Of a stretch of 64,000 nucleotides of DNA, positions 36,448-49,262 are shown piece after piece. The notes under the pieces are model-generated. The model was given only the letters and a program-made list of their open reading frames with translations. It had not been told where the DNA came from and searched no databases. Source of the DNA: Planococcus citri. Its lineage: Eukaryota; Arthropoda; Insecta; Hemiptera; Pseudococcidae. The stretch lies in the NCBI RefSeq assembly GCF_950023065.1, contig NC_088677.1, positions 67,791,469-67,855,468 on the forward strand, in the 5' to 3' direction. A program made the position numbers and the translations under genes. The number at the start of each line of letters is the position of its first letter. The stretch's first letter is position 1.

Positions 36448-38918
36448 TCCTCCAGTACAATAGTGACTTTGTGTTTGGCGGTTGTGTGTCGTGTGCGTGA
36501 ATGATTTTCGCGTTTTTAATGTGTTTTTATTTATTTAATTGAATAATTATTGTTTAATTATTTTAAATAACCTATTCGAATATCGATTTGCGGTGTGTGT
36601 TTGTTAATTATTGCTGTGTGATTTCGCGTAGTGTACTTTAAACAAGTGTGGTACTGTTGAGAATCCGAATTCGTTTTCAAAAGCTCACTCCTGTTATTTT
36701 TATGTAAGTAAATTAACAATTGTTAATTGTATATTGATGGGATAATTGATAATGTTTTACGAGTGTTTTATGTATTAGTGATTTGTTTTTCTCACTGGAT
36801 CGTAATTAAATCAGCGTAGGGTGTTTGGTGCTTCACCTACACTACGATAATTGGATGTAAGATTGAGGTTTATGTGATGTAAATGATCGTTTAAATCGTA
36901 AATTAAATACTGGTCGATGTTCAGTATTGAAATTTTATCGAATATTTCGAAGATGATGTATTTTTCATCAAGTTTCATGAGTTTTTGAATCCAAAATTGA
37001 GTAATGGCGTTCGTGTGTTTACAATTTTTGGGCTTCGCCCAGTGTGTTTGTTTTGATTTTGAATTGGTTTTTGACCAATCAGAAGGCGAAGGATTTGTTT
37101 ATATTTTTGATTGATGATTTTTTAATTTTAAATTTTAAAGTTATCTGTTATTCGAAATACCTACACTTTACAGTGTATTATTAAACGATTACTGTATGCA
37201 AGGTGTTGAAATCATGTCAGAAATTACCTACTATACCTACCCTACCTATAGGAAATTTTTCGTTCGAAGTCACTACCCTACCTTCCCAAAATCTTGTACC
37301 ATCTGATCAAAAAAAAAAGATCCGGTGCCATCAACCTCACTACCTGTTGAATTTTTCTCCTCTTTCGTAAATCTCCTCAGCGTAAAAATTATTACTTCGA
37401 AGACTAAATTGAAGAAACTACATCACTTTTTAATTTGAAATTATTTCATTGAAAAAATTTGCATTTTCGATTTCACATTTCTTTTTGCACCTGCTGTAAA
37501 TTATAAGATAACTCAGCGTATCGTTTTCGTAAATGTTTAGGTTCATGCATAAGGTGAAAATTATCGTTTCACCAAAACCGAGAAAATTATTTACTAACAA
37601 TAATTTCTCTATAGTCGACTAAAAATTCTTCACGTTTCCTGTATAATATGTACTTTGTATTGTAATTGTAATACATGTGTTAGTAAACAAGACTGCGAAA
37701 ATTGTCAAATCACAGGTAGTGTTTTATTCACGTCCAAGGATTTTCTCACGATTAAACAGTGGAAATTAGTAAACTGGCACCCACCACTCGAGCTCCTTTA
37801 CACTACACCTACCAGACTCGCGGAATGATTATTCTTATAGCTAACGATTATTTTTTTAGAACTGAAAATCGACTCGACTCGAAGGTTACAATTTTTTTTT
37901 CTGTAAAAAATACTCGTTTTGGTCCTCGTTGTCTCGATGATGATTTCGTTTTTACCTACGATCGGTGGAAATAGATTGGAATTTTTTTCACCGTGTGGAA
38001 TAAGGTTAAAGTTTTAACAAACGATGATCGCTGTAGATAAAAAATCGACTCGTTTGCGCATCTCATTGAAGATTTTAAACAAGTTCGCTTGATTGGAATT
38101 CTTCACTGTTTTTTTTTTTTCATTTTTAATGAAAGTTATACGCCAAAACCGTTATGATGAAGTACCACAAGCATTCAGCAGCAGCTTTTGTGTACGAAAC
38201 GTGCCCAGAAAAGAGTTAATTTTACGTGAAATTCATTAATTTTAATTTCATTTACCAAAAACTTACAGAATTATAGATATTTTGTGCTTCATGTTGAGTA
38301 TCGAAGGGTTACTGAGACACGTTTTTTACTTCATTCCTCGAATCCGTTATAACGTAGAATATTGTTTTTCTCCGAATACGTCTACAAGGTACATTTATTA
38401 ATTACTGATCTGTGAAAATTTTATTACAGTTTCCTCGGTCGTGAAAATCAACTTTAATGATCTCACTGACCCGAATACAGTAGTTCGATTTGTTAGAACG
38501 GTATGACCATTTGGGAGTCTGTATCTGTACCTATTCTGTAGTGCTAATAAAATCACCAGGAAAACTATTATGAACTATGTAATTAGAATGACGGATACAG
38601 TATGTCTCGAAAAGATGGCCTGTGGCTAGGTATAGTTTTATGGTTTTTGATTTACAATTGCAATGGAGAATTGAAGACTGATAAGTTACAAAATAATTTC
38701 GTGGATGTTTGATTTCTGTGATTTTCTGTCTGCAGATTGTTGGAAAAGTAACAAAATCTGTTTGATTTTTTCCTATGAAGGCAAGTACATACTCGTACAG
38801 ATGAATTGTGCAAATAATTTTGTATGTATGAATGATCTTTAAGACTTGTGGATTGTAGCCTAGGTACTTATTTAGAATTGATTAATTGGTTCTGCCAAAG
38901 TTACGTTGTGCTAATACA
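36448..38918. other. Long intergenic stretch, possible 5' UTR exon near 36450-36705
   Basis: The GT-rich, CpG-containing sequence 36450-36600, followed by a good donor (tttttatgtaagtaaatt at ~36700), could be a non-coding first exon on the plus strand, but no downstream coding exon was found. The rest is AT-rich and unremarkable. Confidence 0.3.
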
Positions 38919-38920
38919 TA

Positions 38921-39822
38921 CCGTAAAACGAGGTGAAGCGGACCGATTTTCGAGGTTTTTTGAGAATTCCTCCCCCCCAAATAAAGCTAGAAATTTGGTT
39001 TCGGTCTTAAATGAAAGGTGCATCCTTTGGGAACACATGTACAAATTTTCAATTTTTTTTGTCTCATACTCAGCCCGTGAGGCGCGCTCAAAGAGAGGAC
39101 CGCTTCACCACCCACATGGTGGTGAAGCGGACCCCAATATATTATTACAGAAAATGAATCTCCCAACCTTCCTCTTTACAATGGTGTATCAATCGCAAAT
39201 TTTTATGGTCAGGAACCTCCCCAAAATTGAACCAAAGGTACAAAAAGCACGTGTTTTTTACTTTTTTTAATGAAATCTTGAAAATTCAAAATTTCTAATT
39301 TGTGATAAAGTGTACGAAAAGCGCTGAAAATTGGTTTGTACTCTATTTTCAACCTCGTGAGTCGATTGGTGATGGTTTTGAGCTTTTCTGAAGTCTCCTG
39401 CAAATTTTTGGATTTTTCTTAAAATTTTTTTCAATTTTTTTTTTTACAAAATCCTTTTTAGATTCGTTCGATTTCACTCAAATTGAGATGTTGATATACC
39501 AAAATACTCGTAATTAAATTCTAAACCAGCAGCTATCAATTAAAAACCGCATTACTTTTACAGTTCGGCTGTGCAGACCATAGTTTTTGAGAAAAAAAAT
39601 TATCATGATTTTTTGTTTTCATTTCATCCTGTATTTAGATACCTTATATATACGGTAAACCAGGTTGTTTTATATGGAAAATGTTCGCCAAAGAGAGAGC
39701 TTCACGATGGTTTTTGTTAGAGCGCGCTATATGCAGAATTCAGGTTGGCATGAGCGAAAGAACACTAAATTCCTACTAGGGGTCCGCTTCACACATCGGA
39801 ACCGCTTCACCTCGTTTTACGG
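38921..39822. mobile_element. TIR element with TA flanks and repeated subterminal motif
   Basis: The left end ccgtaaaacgaggtgaagcg is mirrored by cgcttcacctcgttttacgg at the right, and TA flanks both ends. The gtgaagcgga motif also recurs internally near 39100 and 39122 in opposite orientations around a small palindrome (cacccacatggtggtg), and near 39782. Repeated subterminal motifs are typical of transposase binding sites. 902 bp; the internal frame at 38848-39270 crosses the element border and is not a gene. Confidence 0.8.
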
Positions 39823-41520
39823 TACGTATAATAGTTACGTCATTGCCAAAATGCGAAAAAACTCTTTGAAGGAAGATGTTAAGTACCTCCTCAGTTACTT
39901 GCCAAGAAATTTCTTGTCGGTAAGAAATAAATTTAGCGGTAAAAATTCCTAATCCAAAATTAGAAATTGGTCGATTTTTAATTTTTTTATTTTTTGACCT
40001 CCGGGTGAATAAAAATCAAAAATCTGTGAAATATGGAAAATTTCAGAATTTTTCAATGATGTGTATTTCTTCACGAAAATTTTTCACCAACGCCTAAAAA
40101 AAGTTGTTTTTTGAGTGAGTGAGTAAAAAAGATCTTGACTTGCCATAATAATTGTCAATTTCTCCGAGTTTTGAGGGAATTTGGACTGATAAATGAGTGC
40201 ATTTGATTAAAAATCGTTCAAAAATTGCTGATATTGGGAGAAAAATGCCATCGCAAAATGGGGTTTCAAATTTTCGAATGCTATTCATTTTTGTGCCATT
40301 TAGAGTTTGATTGTTGCTGTATTTTTTACAATCGCCTCTTTCTCTCTTTGATTTGTCGACGGAAGAGTGTGTTGGTGAATTTAAAAAACAAAAAACAAAT
40401 TCGTGGAAGATGTTTACTCTGAACAATCATCCAAGTTGACGATTCATTAAAAAAATGTAAACGATTGCTTTAAAAAAAGAAGGGGTCGGGGTTCTCAAAA
40501 TTGGGCCATTTTAGGAAAAAAAACTCGTGAAGAGAAGATAACACATACTCCCTCCCCCTTCTCAAAAAAACATTTAATTTGAATTACCTACTACACTTCC
40601 CTAAACCAATGAGAATTTGATGCAATCCACTATTCAATTGGAAAATGCTCTGTGAAAATTTGAAATCCTGAACATTTTTTTTCAATGTCATTGATGCTCG
40701 TTTTTTTTTGAGAATCTTTTTACTCGTAATTTAATTTCCATTGAAAGTGAAGTGAAAAAAATTCAAATATAATGGACCTCAAAAGTTCAAGAAAAATGAT
40801 GCCTTACTCTTCTCTTTTTTTTAAGCAATAAAAGTTTTGATTTTTACAATCTTAACGTTCTTGAGAAAACCTATCGCCAGTGCCATAAAAAAGCTCAGAT
40901 TGAGCTCTTGTTGGTTTAGTACGTATTTAAATTTTGAAGCATGAGACATTGACATCTACTTTCCAGACACCCTGTTCTACATAATGTACCAACGAGGATA
41001 CTGGTTGAAATCCATTGAACTATTTCTAAAAATATACAAGTAGTGAGTATTGATCAATTTTTGATACTCTACATTTTTTATTTCATTTTTTAAAAAATGT
41101 GTAATAATATTGGCTGCAAGTTAAAAAATTAAAAATCACTGAACTAGTTTTGAATTCAAAATAATTTCATTTTCGGATTTTGGTTTCAAGAATTACGAAG
41201 CAAAAAACTGGACAATTTTTCAGATCGACTGAAAGCTGAAACTTGAATTGATACGAATTCAGAATGTTTTCAAATCATTTCCTTAAAATTTAAACTTTAT
41301 GCTTCGATTTTTGGAGAATTAAAGAATCGAAATTTCCCCCTCCCCGAAAAAATTTTATTTTGAAAAATTATGAAACTTCTGCGCTAAATACGTGATTTCA
41401 AAACAAGAATTCAACAAATTTTCAGAATTGTTGCACTTTTGCTCTCTATAAAAATTTCATATTTCATTACAAAAAAAATACATTTTCAACGTTTTGTTTA
41501 CTATAAAGTTATTTTTTTAA
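39823..41520. other. Intergenic, nothing recognised
   Basis: AT-rich DNA without supported frames or RNA genes. Confidence 0.4.
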
Positions 41521-41529
41521 AAATAATAC

Positions 41530-42420
41530 TTGAATAAATCAATAAATGAAAAATTCGCAAAACTGTTCAAAAAATACTTTCCAAAAAAGCTCATCTTTTG
41601 TCAAAATTGTCAAATAGTCTCACTTCTGGCTAAAAATTGTGCCCATTTTTTTTTGTTGAATTATCAAAAAAAATGTCGCTTTTTTGCCAGAAAATTTCGC
41701 TTTTTAACCAAAAAATTAAAAAAAAATCTCGCCTTTTTGACAAAAATTGCGAAAAATTTGCCAATACCTAGTTGAAAAAAACACCTTTTTTCTAATCGCA
41801 AAATTGCTGAAAGTTTAGGTTTTTTGAAAAAATGTCTAGAATTTTTGTTCTCTCCAAAAACTGTACAAAAATCTTGCATTTTTCCAAAAATTACTGAAAA
41901 TGCTATCTTTTTAACAATTTGAAAAGTCACGCTTTTTTTTTAGTCAAAACTGCCAAAACCACCAAAAAATCTCGCTTTTTGAGAATAATTGCAAAAAAAA
42001 ATATTTCTGTGCCAATAATTTAGACAAAACACACTTTGTTAAAATTGTAAAATTTTTGTTTTTTGACAAAAATTGACATTAATTTTAGCTATTTTGAAGA
42101 TTTTTTCTTCCTTACAAAAATTACCTACAAGTCGCTTTTCCGCCAGAAATTGCATTAGTGTTTCCCAAAAAATCCTGCTTTTTGCTAAAATTGTTAAAAT
42201 GTCTTGTTTTTTACCGAAAATTTCGAAAAATTCTCGATTTGTATCGAAATTACTAGAATTTTTTTTGTAAAAAATCCCAAAAAGTTTCTCTTTTTTCAAA
42301 AATTGTTCAAAAGTCTCGTTTTTTTTTTGCTAGAAATTGCCAAAAAAACCTTCCTGTTCTGGAAATTGTCAAAACTTCGCTTTTTGCCAAAAACTTGTAA
42401 TCTATTTTATTTTTTTGTTT
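41530..42420. repeat. Degenerate array of ~30-40 bp 'tctcgctttttgccaaaaattg' type units
   Basis: About 20-25 loose units alternate a ctcgctttttt block with caaaaattg. Short open frames on both strands, rich in Phe/Lys/Asn, are artefacts of this composition. Related arrays are at 11220, 52180 and 55860. Confidence 0.6.
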
Positions 42421-44976
42421 TTTTTTCGGTAGTTTTTTCATTTTATTGTCACTTTTTTGGTCACATTTGGGTTACTTTTTCGAGCTTTCTTGGTAACTCA
42501 AGTTACTGTTTTTTTGCAAAAAATTGAGGTGGTGCTTTGCTGGAAGTCGAAAAACTTGACGATTACATCACTTTTTCCAAATAGTTTTTCCTTGTGACCT
42601 GTAGAAGTTTTCATTCAAAAAAATATAATCAAAACGCTGCGTTTCAAAGCATTAAATTCGCTCTTTGCGAGCTAAAAAATTTATTCGAAGGGTTTACAAT
42701 TTTTTTTACCTACAACTGGATCTTCTATGTGAAAACCTACGTCACGTCAGCGTTTTAAAATTTCACTTTGAAAAATAAAATATAAACAAAAACAAAAGCA
42801 AACAGAATCCAAAAATTGAATTTTATAAAAGGTTGAAAAATGATGTGCTCTTTTTTTCCTATAAAACGTTGTCATCAAAACTGAAATAAGAATTTTTTTT
42901 TATTCTGAACTTATGGTTGTTTTCCAAATTGACTCCTCATCAGTGATTCTGGTTACTTACTCCGAGGTCTGAGATGACGAAAAAACTGCGGCCAAAAATG
43001 AAAAAGGCGGTATGAAATTACCAATACCTACCCACTCTTTCCGTAATACGTATTATGGATGGATGGAAGTACCTACTGATATGACATGACGGTCATGCTT
43101 GATGACTACCTGGTTGGTTGTATTATATTGCAGCTAATTAATTACCAAATTTTACCTCTACCTGTTACCTGGCAGGCTGGCAACTGTACAAATGAGAAGT
43201 AAAAAGTTGCAGTAACCGAATCTGCATTTCGTGACTGAGTTAACCTTGAATAAAACACCGAAAAATTATAATAATCCATGTGAAAAACTCTCGTAGATAA
43301 TCCGTAAGGACTTGGAAATGATTTATTATCAAAGACATTACGGTTATTTGAACGGAATTCCGTTCGGCGAGAAATGATTTCGATAAAAGCCAAGGTGCCG
43401 CGAGGGAAGTTGAAATAATTACGTTCGAGCTAGCATCTCCATCTCGGCGAAATAGTAAAATCGGAAATTAATGCTGTCACAGTCGTCGGTGGTAATTGCA
43501 GAGAGTCGAAAGGTTGAGGTTTTTAAAATTTTTCAACTGCTAAATCACAACATCCTCTGTGTCGGGTTAAATTAACAAAATTACTAGTTCACTTCACTTT
43601 GCAACGCGTACAGCTACAGCAGAAGTGACGAAGATTGTTGCGAGTAATCGGAAGTAAATTAACATAATATAATTTCGACATCAACCAACGAAATAAATCA
43701 CTCGACTATTTTGATCTGGATCTGCTGCGTAACTTTTTCAAGTAGGTATTTGCAGTACAATACCGTCAAGTTGAACGTCATCATTGTTGACTCGTCGTCG
43801 CGAAATAAATACTCGATGACCATTACCGTGCTTGTTTAATTAGTCGAGTTCTAATAGGCAGCTTCGTGATCCGCTCCAATTACAAGACTCTACTTTTCTG
43901 AAATTAAAACATCAACTATTCGCAGCAGTACGTTAATCGTTTCTATATAAACACTAGTAAGTTTTCGATAAAGTTTCATTACCTATCGATGAAATACTAA
44001 AAAGAGGGCTGAACTTTATCGATATAGAAAGTACAACCAGTAGCCAATGAAATAGTACAATTCCCTCCAACGTTATTTCACCATCATCGTCGACTAGTTG
44101 TTATCATTATAGTGTTTTAAGAAATTTACGAATTAATTTAATAGCTATTGAATAACGATGAAAATAGTTTAAACTGGTTTAAACCAATGGTACAGCTCGG
44201 TTTCGTGGCTGAGTCTTTTATTTTTTTAATTATGAATTTAAACTGCGCCCTTTCACACGTACCTACCTATGCGAATTCTTATCGTTTCCTGGTTTGGGTG
44301 TAGATCGAGATGACATTTTATCATAGCTACCGTATAGTTTACGATCACCATTAACCTATTCGAAACGAGCTAAACGATTTTTTAGGTTATTAGAAAATTA
44401 TTCCCGGAATATATAAGATAGGTTTTAGATGGCGAAGCTGTAAAAATTTCATGGTAATTGAAAGTTATCGTCGTTTGGGTGAAATTGCTGCGTTGTTGGA
44501 CGGTCTTCGTATAGTCGAGCATGATTGAACCGAATTGATAAGGTTTCTGAAGTTACGTCGAAGGGGTTCGGTGTTGATATTTAACGCGAAATGATTCAAC
44601 AACTGAGTTCATTTCATGAACTGAAACGTTAACTGTATTAATATAAAAAATGAATACAAATATAATACTTAGAGTTATCAAATGCAAAAAACAGATCTCT
44701 AACGAGTTAACGTTGGCTTAAGTTACACTAAATTAAACGAACAAACGTGAATTGAGGTACATGATCGAGGAAAAAAATAATTCAACATAATACTAATTAG
44801 ATACCAATATAAGTTCGACATCACAAAGGAATCGTCGTCGAGAAAACAATAATATAAAAATAAAAAAAATGGAACGATATTTTATAATAATCATAATAAC
44901 TGAGGAATAACGAATAATAATAATAAACGATCAGTACCTTGTTTGCAACTGTTCAATTCACGTTGATTTGAAACTA
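42421..44976. other. Intergenic, mainly unique-looking sequence
   Basis: From about 43000 the sequence has fewer runs and higher complexity than its neighbours, but no open frame or splice pattern I can support. The left end continues the degenerate array's composition. Confidence 0.4.
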
Positions 44977-45834
44977 TTAATCGGAATCGTAACATACGGC
45001 GGCATAGCCGGTGCTATAAGTCACTTGTTGAGGCGGATTGTACGACGATTTTTGAATCGATGACTGGAAATTACGATCCGAATGCGTATATCGCTCATTA
45101 TTCGGACCTCTGTAGGTATATTTCGACGTTTGAGTATACGTCGATCGATCGCGAGGACCCGAATTGCCCGAATAATTGCTCACAGCACGAGAGCCTGATC
45201 CCGAATTTCCGTTTGTAATCGCATAACGAGGCGAGCTAGATGAGCTTTCTTGAGTGGCCGTTCTAATTTGCTTATTTTCATAGGTATGGCGCTGGTTGTT
45301 GTTATCGGTGTAGACACGAGTTTCCGTACGGGTGTGCTGGAATTTATACTCATCGTGCACATGCTGTGGACAAAGATACATTGTACCAGATTAGATATTG
45401 AAAATGATGGTTGAAAGTATCGTGAACGATAAGCTAAGATTGCAGTTTCCTTCGCATAAGATAAGCGAATTGCAATTTCCTCAACTGGAGGAGTTTTGAC
45501 ACACGTTTCACGATGAAAATAACTACTTAAACGGACGTACACAGCGTGGAAGCGTATTTATCATCTCGTGTATTTCAAAGCTCGAATTTAGAATTTCGGA
45601 ATATCGAAAGGTGCCATTTTCTACACACTTGTATGAAATTTAATCGAATTAATTGTGGCATCGAATTACACGATTTGACTAGACGTTAAAAGTATTCAAT
45701 GAAAAACAATGGACGCCATCCATCCGGTTCCTCGTTACAAAGAACTAAATGACCTGTTGATGGCGTAATCTATCTACATGAAAATGTCGTAATTGTATTG
45801 TTCTTACCTTGACGACGCTATTTCTTTTGCTCAT
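44977..45834 (-). CDS. Two-exon gene for a Ser/Asn/Thr/Tyr-rich small protein
   Basis: Exon 1 is 45808-45834 (MSKRNSVVK, then a gtaagaac donor) and exon 2 is 44977-45363 (acceptor tttgtccacag), joined in phase 0 to give 137 residues. I do not recognise the family. After a short basic start comes a His/Thr/Glu-rich part (HVHDEYKFQHTRTETRVYT), then low-complexity Ser/Asn/Gly (residues ~50-80) and Tyr/Thr/Ser/Gln-rich sequence to the end (TGYAAVCYDSD). No signal peptide or membrane segment. The repeated TYT/YTY/RYTH phrases suggest an unstructured protein, possibly phosphorylated. It could also be a short isoform if further 5' exons exist. The good splice signals and the absence of stops across 129 codons of GC-richer DNA support a real gene. 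Confidence 0.6.
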
Positions 45835-46910
45835 ATTGACTGCAAAGTTTACGAATAATATATCAATTCTAAAATAAAACAGAAATTAATTTCTGACTCG
45901 AAATATTCACGATTTTACGAAGAGAGAAGCTAATTTTTGTACGATGACCAAAGACCGGAAAGCGAAGCGAAAGACGAAACAAAAGCACGCACAACAAGGC
46001 AAGCTAGCAAATTCCATTCCAATACGTTTTGTGGGGTGGGTGAGGGTGGGTGTCAATCACGTCACAATTTACATTCGACGTCAGGTTGCGTAGTGATCTA
46101 TCGCGCATCAGTGCTGCCATAACACAGTGTCCTGTCAAAATGTAATTAACGTAATTATTGGTCTCGTCGAGGTGTCGATGTAATCCTACGGTGCCTCGTG
46201 GCTGGAGTGTCGAAGGGTGTTCGTTTCGTTGTGTTGTGACTTCGAGATCGATTTCATTTCCGGTCTGTTTTTTGTCCATTGCCGTTTTTATGGCTCAACA
46301 ACAGTATTGGTTTTGGTGGTGGATTGGTGGCCTAAGGCTTATTTACAGGCGCCTGAAGGTAAGGGTAGAATGAATGCGAAACATATCGTATGATTGCTTC
46401 GCTTCGCTATTTTTTATCGTTTCCTGTATTGTGAACGTTTGGCAATTGACAGTGATTGATTGATTGAATTGAAAGGTGAGCATTGACATTGACCATTGAT
46501 TGACCATTGACTACCTATTTGGTGATAATTATGATTTTATGGATTCGGCGATCCAAATATTGTGACTGGTTCTTATTTTGTTCTCAGTGGTTTCTTTTAC
46601 AGCGTTTCTTGAAAAAATGTTGAAATAGGAAAACGTTTATACATTTTCATTTTATTCGTCAATTTGCTTCTCTAAAGAAAGAAAAAAATTCAAACTTTTG
46701 TGCTTTATTATGATTTTTTTAAAAAAATTGATCTCGTTTATTTTTCATTGTAATGTTTTAATATTTCTTTTGAATTTGAGGGTGTCTACCAAATGCTAAA
46801 AATCATAGGTTATCTGCTCTGCTGGCAGATGGAGAACTGGAGAAAATCGAGGAATCAATTTTCAAGTCGAAAAGTACCTTACCTACCTCGTTGAAAAGTT
46901 GAAAAAGGCT
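45835..46910. promoter_or_regulatory. Upstream region of the Ser/Asn-rich gene, CpG-containing
   Basis: GC content and CpG frequency rise at ~45930-46330 compared with the flanks, as expected near a promoter or first exon. A possible plus-strand start (MAQQQYWFWWW, 46290 on) ends in a good donor (gaaggtaaggg), but no second exon was found. Confidence 0.35.
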
Positions 46911-46913
46911 ATA

Positions 46914-47709
46914 GGTGGATAAGTATGGCGAATTTGCCCCCGAGAGCTTCAGAGTTGATGATTGCATGGAAGGTGGGTACCCTTGAGCAACTTCCGTCAG
47001 GAAAGTTTCAGACCCCCAGACCCTCCCCCCCGTTTTTAAAAGAACCCCCCCTTTTCTGAAATTACAATAAAAAAAATTTCTCAGCCCCATGTGAACCGCT
47101 TTTTTCAATTTTTTAGTATGTTTGTAAACATCCATAAGAGGTAGCCCCACAAAAATTTTCACCCCCTCCCCCTCATATTTTCCCCTCAAAATAGAGCTTT
47201 TTAGCTTTGTTTACGTGTTTTAGCGATGACCATGATTCGGCCCAAAAATGGGAATAGCATTTTTAAGTGTGTTTTTGACCCCTAAAAAACATATATTTTT
47301 TTCAAAAAAAAAGTTTGAGGTGGGCCGTGGTCAAAAATTGAAAAAACTTACAGAGGGGGTAAAAAATAGATTCTGGTGTAAATCATTGTTTTTGATAAAC
47401 GAGGTGTCGTTTCCATATGAATCGAACCCCCCGAACACGAATATGACGTCCAATTTAATATTACCCTCAACCACACCCCTCCAGTGCCTCTGCCCCCACC
47501 TCAATTTTTACTATATTGAAAGTTGAGCTATTTTCATAATGTTGGTGTCATTTTCATATGTCTCGAACACCCCGAACACGAATATGACGTCCAATATAAT
47601 ATTACCCTCATCCACATCCCTCCAGTGCCTCTGCTGAGCATGCAGTTGCAAATATCAACCCTGAAGCTCTCGGGGGCAAATTCGTGATACTTATCCACCT
47701 ATAGCCTTT
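46914..47709. mobile_element. TIR element (~60 bp inverted ends) with internal gaatatgacgtcc repeats
   Basis: The left end aaaggctataggtggataag and the right end cttatccacctatagccttt mirror each other, and the match continues through aatttgcccccgagagcttc and beyond. The interior contains two copies of a ~65 bp block around cgaacacgaatatgacgtcc. A clear target duplication is not visible. About 796 bp, non-coding. Confidence 0.75.
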
Positions 47710-48780
47710 GCTAAAAAAATGTATCAAAAAGCATGAAATTAAATATTCTACGAAGTAAATAATTTGAATTTTGTTTTTCAAAAATACCCCCTATTTATTG
47801 GTCATTGCTTGACATTTTGACTTTTGAGAATTTTGAAAAAACAAAAAGAAAGAAGTTCTTCCTTGGCCTAAGTGTAAAGCAAAAAAAAAAACATAATATT
47901 CATAATTCAAATCAGTCTCTCCTTGCAAAAAAAATTCTCCTTCTCATTAGAAAAAAAATATTTTTTTCGTATTTTCGATAAATTTTAATTTTTTAGCCCT
48001 ATTTCGATAGAAAGTTTTTGCAACTTCTTGCGTAGGTAATCTTCAAGGTATTTTTTCGAAGTTTTTTGTGATTCTCCAACATTTTTTGGTCCATTTTTTA
48101 GGTATATTTATTCACGTTTATAAATTTTTGTAATATTTTATGATTTTTTTTTCAATTTTTTCGCAACATTAGCTACATTTTATAGCATACCTATTTGTAT
48201 TTATTCATTTATTTATTTTTTTGGTAAATTTTGAGAAATTAATACTCGGTACTTTTGGCACTTCATCTCATTTTTAAACGATTTTCAACGTTTGTGTTTT
48301 TTTATTCTTTATTTTTCAGTTCAGCAACTTTTTTATCGTGTATAATCAATTAATCAATCATATTCGATTTATCATTTTTATCAAGTAATTTTTTCAAACT
48401 GATGATCAAATTTTGTCGTTTTTCCCACAATTTTTATAACGTTTTTAAATCAGTTTTAACCAGTATGTCTCAATTTCATTGGATAAAATTTGGAAATTTT
48501 CAAGATTGATGTCATTTTTTACGTACAAAATACTTGGGTGGTAAGTCTTTGTTTTTTACCCAAGGAAACGCGAATTAGTGGTATTTTGAGTTGAAAAATT
48601 TAATAATAGATCAGATTCGAGAATTTTTGAATACCCTCGCTCCCTCATTTTGATGTATATATCGTCATGGTGGGTAGTTTTTTTTTCATTTTTGAAGAGG
48701 GGGATGAGAGGAGGGGATGCTTAAACATTCGAATCTTCAAAAACGATAAAATATTCCTGCATTGTATATTCAACAGAATT
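47710..48780. other. Intergenic, T-rich, nothing recognised
   Basis: T-rich tracts around 48060-48480 resemble the degenerate tracts flanking the foldback at 6565-8149. No supported gene. Confidence 0.4.
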
Positions 48781-49182
48781 GCTTGTGTAGGCACTATACG
48801 AGTATCTACAGCCTACAGTTCACACAGATAGGTACCATTGTGTGTGAATAACTCGATCAAGATAGCTATGAACATGTGTTATCATTTATCAAACTACAGA
48901 TGCATTATTTGACGGGTTCATGTGTTTCTCTCGTTAGACTAACGATGGTGCTAAATTCAGTTTGGTGTTCATTCAGATTATCACTCGATTTAGAAACACT
49001 TGTTATTTCATTTAAAAAATTTTACGCTCGGATTCGCTGCTTGTAAAAATGTCGCGAAATTGTATTGGTAGTTCGCGAATGTGTGTGATTTTTCGAATAC
49101 AATTTTAAATCGAGCTGGACGCCGATTCCTTTGGTGATTTTGATATCACCGAGTAAATTCTTCGAGCCATATTTCCAATCAG

Positions 49183-49257
49183 GTGAGTCAATTTTGTTGG
49201 AAAATAATTCACAAGTACATTACGCATGTTTTTAAACCCATTTTCCGCATATTTCAG
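49183..49257 (+). other. 5'-UTR intron of the first SET-domain gene
   Basis: Donor ccaatcag|gtgagtca and acceptor catatttcag|acagaATG bracket 75 bases just before the start codon. The paralogue has the equivalent intron at 53812-53890 with donor ctaatcag|gttagtca, which supports both. Confidence 0.75.
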
Positions 49258-49262
49258 ACAGA

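Noticed and set aside
38848..39270. 140-codon plus-strand frame
   Set aside because: It crosses the border of the TA-flanked element and overlaps its palindromes; no protein features.
41530..42527. Several overlapping 60-110 codon frames on both strands
   Set aside because: All derive from the degenerate 'caaaaattg' array; composition is almost only Phe, Lys, Asn and Leu.
45937..46279. Overlapping frames on both strands upstream of the Ser/Asn-rich gene
   Set aside because: They fall in a CpG-rich promoter-like stretch and show no splice or family support.
46290..46370. Possible first coding exon MAQQQYWFWWW... with a good donor on the plus strand
   Set aside because: No downstream exon in a compatible phase was found before the next gene; the Trp run looks like chance translation of TGG repeats.
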